The notes under the pieces were generated by a model. The model saw only the letters and a list, made by a program, of their open reading frames with translations, made no database searches and had not been told where the DNA came from. The position numbers and the translations under genes are program-made. From Thermoplasmata archaeon (GTDB taxonomy: Archaea; Thermoplasmatota; Thermoplasmata; Thermoplasmatales; Thermoplasmataceae), in NCBI GenBank assembly GCA_021816965.1, contig JAKAWU010000002.1:1-64000 (forward strand): a DNA stretch of 64,000 nucleotides, written 5' to 3'. Of this stretch, positions 59,756 through 64,000 are shown piece after piece (position 1 is the stretch's first letter; every line of letters starts with the position of its first letter).

Positions 59756-61016
59756 AATCAGCTATGATGAGATCTATGGAGAGATCACTCCACCCCCATC
59801 CAAGAGCTACTCCCAGAGATATGTGCTGATGGCATCATTCCTTCCTGGAAAGAAGTTCATCAGGCCAGTGGGCCATTCTGATGATGAGAATGTCGCACTG
59901 GAAATTGCAAAATCATGTGGGATGAGGGTAATGCCCCATGAAGATGGTGTATCGATTGAGGGAAAATTTTCCTGCCCTGAAAAACTCAATTGTGGTGAAT
60001 CGGGAACATCCTTCAGGCTTGTTCATGGATTACTTTTTGCATCAGGATGCAGAACAACAATCACCGTACAGGGCAATCTTTCAGGGAGGCCCATGGGGCC
60101 CCTTCTGGACGTTCTCCAGAAACATGGTTATGTGTGCAGAAATGATGGTGGAATATACTATGTGGATGCATCGACAAGGAAAGAGTTAAACCATGTTTCC
60201 ATAGATGGGGGCAGCAGTTCCCAGTTCGTGAGTTCAGTCATGCTTGCCATGTCGATCATGAAAGGAAATAGAACCATTAACATGTTGGGAAAGAGGAGCT
60301 CAGAGGGATACTTACGGATAACATCCGATGTACTGGAAAATTTGGGAGTTAAAGCTGAAATTAATGATGATAAAATTTCCATATATGGCACTATAGCGCA
60401 GATGAATGGCACATACATGATCGAGAGGGATTATTCTTCATCTGCATTCCTGATAGGTCTGGGTCTTCTCTGTTCAGAAAAGGGCATAACAGTCAGGGGC
60501 CTCCCATATCATAGCGCACAGCCTGACAGTTCACTTGTTGAAATTCTCGGGAACCTTCTGCACGTGGAAAGGCATGAGAATACTGTTGATATAACTGCAT
60601 CAAGAAAAGATATCATTCCACATTTTGAGGTTGATGTGGATAAAAGCCCTGATCTTGCACCACCTCTTTCCATAATTGGAATGTTCTCCAGAAATGGTGT
60701 GTCCATAAGAAACTCGGAGAGGCTTGATCTCAAGGAGAGCAGGAGGCTTTCAGCAATACTTAAGATCGCGGAGATGCTTGGTTCAGTTGTGGAGCATGAG
60801 GACGATTATATTATGATCAGAAAAGGAATTCTGCCTGAAAATTTCAAGCCTGTGGATTATCATGATCACAGGATGACCATGGCCCAGTTCATTGCATGTG
60901 CTGCACTGAAGAATAATTTCATGTTTCCTGAAACAGGAGATGTTTCAAAAAGTTATCCTGATTTCTTTCAGCATATGCAGAGTATAGGGTTCAACATCAT
61001 GCAACAGGAGGAGTAG
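59739..61016 (+). CDS. aroA: 5-enolpyruvylshikimate-3-phosphate synthase
   Basis: PPPSKSYSQRYVLMASF, NCGESGTSFRLV, DHRMTMAQFIACAAL. Confidence 0.95.
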   Translation: MKKNLRISYDEIYGEITPPPSKSYSQRYVLMASFLPGKKFIRPVGHSDDENVALEIAKSCGMRVMPHEDGVSIEGKFSCPEKLNCGESGTSFRLVHGLLFASGCRTTITVQGNLSGRPMGPLLDVLQKHGYVCRNDGGIYYVDASTRKELNHVSIDGGSSSQFVSSVMLAMSIMKGNRTINMLGKRSSEGYLRITSDVLENLGVKAEINDDKISIYGTIAQMNGTYMIERDYSSSAFLIGLGLLCSEKGITVRGLPYHSAQPDSSLVEILGNLLHVERHENTVDITASRKDIIPHFEVDVDKSPDLAPPLSIIGMFSRNGVSIRNSERLDLKESRRLSAILKIAEMLGSVVEHEDDYIMIRKGILPENFKPVDYHDHRMTMAQFIACAALKNNFMFPETGDVSKSYPDFFQHMQSIGFNIMQQEE

Positions 61017-61087
61017 GCAAACACACCTGACCACAATTCCTTTTTCCCGCTGATATGATGGAGGATATTTGGGCTGAAATTTCCAGA

Positions 61088-62095
61088 TCATCTTGTCAGC
61101 GATTCCAATAGGGTGATCTTATCTCCCTGTATTCTTGCCCGAATGCCAACAGGCACTGGGAAATATGGATCAGTATGTCCAAAATCAAGTCCTTCAACAA
61201 AGGGTATCTCCCCGAGCCCTAACTCATCCCTGAGAACACGCATTATCCTTGATGTGGCATCAGCCCTCATCTCCTTTGAATATCCCCTGAATCTCCCAAA
61301 TGCAATGCCATCAATTCTATCAAGCACGCCAGTTATGCCCAGGCTTCTGATCATGACCTCAACCTGGTACGGTGTGGGCACATTTTCAGATGTTTCAAGC
61401 AACAGAATGATATGATCAAAATTGATGAGTGAAGGAAAATAGACTGATCCTCGCAGCAGATCCAGTGTTTCAAGATTTGCAGCAAAAATCTTTCCCTGCA
61501 TCCCATCACCATTGATCCAGTTCCAGCCATAAGATTTCACCGGATTATTTATGGCCCTGAAGTCTTCTGAACGTGACCAGTCAGGGTATCCCTCTGAATA
61601 ATAAGGGAAACGCTGCATGGTTAAACCTGCTGAGTCTTTTAGAAGTACTGTTTCCCAGTACTTCACGAAATCATCAGGAAAATTGGACATCTGTGCAAAT
61701 CCTGCCATGATCGCACCCCCGTATATTGATGCAATGTCATGGGAAAAAAGGTACGATGTCAGCGTTGTTGTATCTGAGAAACCCGTGAATAATTTAGGAT
61801 TGGATTCTATAATAGAGGAATCAAGGTGCTTCAGTATACGAACTGATTCGTCCCCGCCAATGGTGCTTATAATGGCCCCTATGCTGCTGTCCCCGAAGGC
61901 ATCATTTATATCCTGGGCCCTTGACTCTGGATGCAGATAGCTGTATCCCATATCTGAAAATGTGTTCGGAAAGATTACAGGTTCCAGATCAAAATATTCC
62001 TTAAGGTTGTTGATGCCAGTCTCTGCGAGTCGTGGCAGAACGCTGGGCAGTGTTTTTGAAGGTGATACAATTGCGACCCTGTCTCCACTTTTCAA
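61088..62095 (-). CDS. S66-family LD-carboxypeptidase/MccF-like protein
   Basis: GDRVAIVSPSK, STIGGDESVRIL, FTGFSDTTTLTSYL, LDFGHTDPYFPVPVG. Confidence 0.88.
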   Translation of the reverse strand: MKSGDRVAIVSPSKTLPSVLPRLAETGINNLKEYFDLEPVIFPNTFSDMGYSYLHPESRAQDINDAFGDSSIGAIISTIGGDESVRILKHLDSSIIESNPKLFTGFSDTTTLTSYLFSHDIASIYGGAIMAGFAQMSNFPDDFVKYWETVLLKDSAGLTMQRFPYYSEGYPDWSRSEDFRAINNPVKSYGWNWINGDGMQGKIFAANLETLDLLRGSVYFPSLINFDHIILLLETSENVPTPYQVEVMIRSLGITGVLDRIDGIAFGRFRGYSKEMRADATSRIMRVLRDELGLGEIPFVEGLDFGHTDPYFPVPVGIRARIQGDKITLLESLTR

Positions 62096-62246
62096 TCTTC
62101 CTGGCTTTAAAACTATATATTCACCCTAATTTTCAATACCTCAAACCACTCTTAAATACCTTCCCATGTTCGCACAGAACTTCTTCTGTATTTCCAGTTC
62201 AGGAATACTGTGCGAAAAATCTTAAGCAAAGTAATAATTTCCCATC

Positions 62247-63896
62247 ATGTTTCTATTCACAGACTTCCTTGAATTGATCAGGAAAGAAATAAATACAGAG
62301 ATACCAGAGGTTGTCCCGGAAGATCTGACCATGGGGCAGGATGGATATGGAGACATTTCTGCCAGACTCATTAAATATCTAATAAACAGGGAAGATGCTG
62401 GAGATGCCTGTGAAAAAATCATGGGAAGAGTAAAGGCGCTGGAATTTGTTTCAGAAGTTTCCATGACAAATAATTATCTCAATGTGTGGATCAGGCCGGA
62501 GCATGTATTCAGGGCACTGAAAGAGAGTATAGATTCAACAGGGATGTTTCCTGATGTATTCCAGGAACCTGAGAGAATATCTGTGGAACATACCAGCACA
62601 AATCCTACAGGGCCCCTCCATATAGGAAGGGCTAGGAATTCTGTCATTGGGGATTCCCTTGCAAGGCTGAAGAAGAGGGTTGGATACCGTGTGACCACCC
62701 AGTATTATGTCAATGATTCAGGAAAGCAGATGATGTCCCTGTACTTTGGGTATGAAAAATTCCATAAAAATGAAAAACCAACAATCCCAATGCTTCTTGA
62801 TGGCTATATCAAAACATACAGATACTTCGAGGAAACTGGCAGTGAGAAGGAAGTGGAGGAACTTATGGAGAGATATGAGAGAAACGATTCCGATCTCATT
62901 TCAAAGGTCAGGTTTGTGGCAGGAATCATGCTTGACGGCATATCAGCAGATCTTGCCACCATAGGCATAAAGATCGATGAATATACATGGGAATCCGAAT
63001 TCATAGCAACTGGGGAGACTGGAACAGTGATGGAGAGGCTCTCCGCAGATCTCCATGAGGAAAACGGTGCCAGATACATTGATATTCCTGGGCTCAGGAA
63101 GATATATGTCCAGAGAAGGAACGGGACGAGCCTGTACATTACCCGGGACATTGCATACCATATGTACAAATTCTCTCAGTACGACCATTGCACGGTGGTC
63201 GTGGGAGAGGATCACAGGGAACATGGCAAAATAATGAAATACATCATGAATGATCTGCTTGAATATACAAACACCCTATCCTTTGTATATTATGCTTATG
63301 TAAACCTTGAGACAGGAAAGATGTCCACAAGAAAGGGTACAAGCATACCAATGATTTCAGTTTACGAAAAGTTGAAGGAAAAGTCCATGGAGGAACTAAA
63401 GAAAAGATATGGTGACGGCGCAGATGCCAAAACCGCTGAGAAGATCGCTGCATCCTCGTTCAGGTACCATCTCCTTAAATTCAACCCCACAAAGCCCGTT
63501 ACATTCCGTTGGGAAGATGCGCTTGATTTCAATGGAGATACTGCGGTTTCCATAATGTACTCCATGGTCAGGGCTTCCGGCATACTCAACAAGGTTAGCA
63601 ATGAAGGGGCCATCCCTAATATGGAAAATTTTCCTGAGTCTGAAAAAAGTCTTCTTCTGCTTGCTTACATTTATCCATACAAACTGATGGATGCTGCAAA
63701 GTCTGACAAGCCGGAGATCATTGCAAACTACGCATTCATGCTCTCCACTGCCTTTACAAGATTCTACGAGGATGTGAAGATATCAGAACAGGCTCCTGAA
63801 ATAAAAAACAGACAGCTTGAGACAGTGAAAATATTCAGGACGATAATTGAAGATGCCTGCAATATAATTGGTATCATGAAAGTTGATAAATTGTAA
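62247..63896 (+). CDS. argS: Arginyl-tRNA synthetase
   Basis: VEHTSTNPTGPLHIGRARNSVIGDSLARL, YVNDSGKQM, GEDHREHGK, KMSTRKGTSI. Confidence 0.96.
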   Translation: MFLFTDFLELIRKEINTEIPEVVPEDLTMGQDGYGDISARLIKYLINREDAGDACEKIMGRVKALEFVSEVSMTNNYLNVWIRPEHVFRALKESIDSTGMFPDVFQEPERISVEHTSTNPTGPLHIGRARNSVIGDSLARLKKRVGYRVTTQYYVNDSGKQMMSLYFGYEKFHKNEKPTIPMLLDGYIKTYRYFEETGSEKEVEELMERYERNDSDLISKVRFVAGIMLDGISADLATIGIKIDEYTWESEFIATGETGTVMERLSADLHEENGARYIDIPGLRKIYVQRRNGTSLYITRDIAYHMYKFSQYDHCTVVVGEDHREHGKIMKYIMNDLLEYTNTLSFVYYAYVNLETGKMSTRKGTSIPMISVYEKLKEKSMEELKKRYGDGADAKTAEKIAASSFRYHLLKFNPTKPVTFRWEDALDFNGDTAVSIMYSMVRASGILNKVSNEGAIPNMENFPESEKSLLLLAYIYPYKLMDAAKSDKPEIIANYAFMLSTAFTRFYEDVKISEQAPEIKNRQLETVKIFRTIIEDACNIIGIMKVDKL

Positions 63897-63916
63897 AAAT
63901 TCTTTAAAAAAAGTTG

Positions 63917-63938
63917 AAGTGATTTATAATCACTTTTT
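63917..63938. terminator. Hairpin AAGTGATT-TAT-AATCACTT followed by T-run between convergent genes
   Basis: Perfect 8-bp inverted repeat plus TTT; overlaps the stop of the convergent minus-strand gene. Confidence 0.5.
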
Positions 63939-64000
63939 GTTTTGTTTCTGTGCTTCAGGCTGCTTCTGATCCTGTGGTTTCTGCTTTGTCACAGCAGTGG
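63930..64000 (-). CDS. C-terminus of partial gene with Lys/Gln-rich tail
   Basis: Open minus frame to right edge: ...TAVTKQKPQDQKQPEAQKQNKK*. Confidence 0.5.
   Translation of the reverse strand, partial: TAVTKQKPQDQKQPEAQKQNKK

Noticed and set aside
1-64000. CRISPR array, defence island or prophage
   Set aside because: No regularly spaced direct repeats, cas-like, restriction-modification or phage structural genes seen on either strand.

Overview
This 64 kb window looks like a stretch of a Thermoplasmatales-type archaeal chromosome. I infer this from archaeal families (aEF-1beta, fibrillarin, Hel308-like helicase, TiaS, Trm5, Hjc, Sec61beta, archaeal-type shikimate kinase, mevalonate-3-kinase-like enzyme), TATA boxes about 23-27 nt upstream of many start codons, and exported proteins with repeats of the type FxExGLPxGTxWxVTL. 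Most of the window is dense core gene content: an sdh operon, a shikimate operon aroB-aroE-shikimate kinase-aroA plus a separate aroC, alaS, argS, lig, glmM-like, a Hel308/Trm5/cis-prenyltransferase/TiaS/adenylate-kinase-like/CDP-alcohol transferase operon, and an ABC exporter pair. Accessory parts are several large exported proteins (1-2440, 3966-6743, 29781-31580, 44268-47626), a two-gene orphan cassette (26965-27730) and a decayed TnpB-like relic (about 54930-55230). I found no rRNA, tRNA, CRISPR array or intact IS element. Reading the sequence directly added three genes the ORF track lacks: a >813-codon pilin-like exported protein running off the left edge, Sec61beta (7795-7956) and a zinc-ribbon protein (27906-28073), plus a partial C-terminus at the right edge. 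The leads I rate highest are a catalytically degenerate site-2-protease homolog in an operon with an ATP-NAD-kinase-like protein and DUF2070, a B12/radical SAM protein that might act on membrane lipids, a pseudoknot-like repeat arrangement between lig and sdhA, a shared operator-like motif at 27.7-27.9 kb, candidate minicistrons overlapping the sdhA and SSB starts, an asymmetric ABC exporter, and marked over-representation of GGGCCC. All functional calls are from reading motifs; no searches or computations were run.
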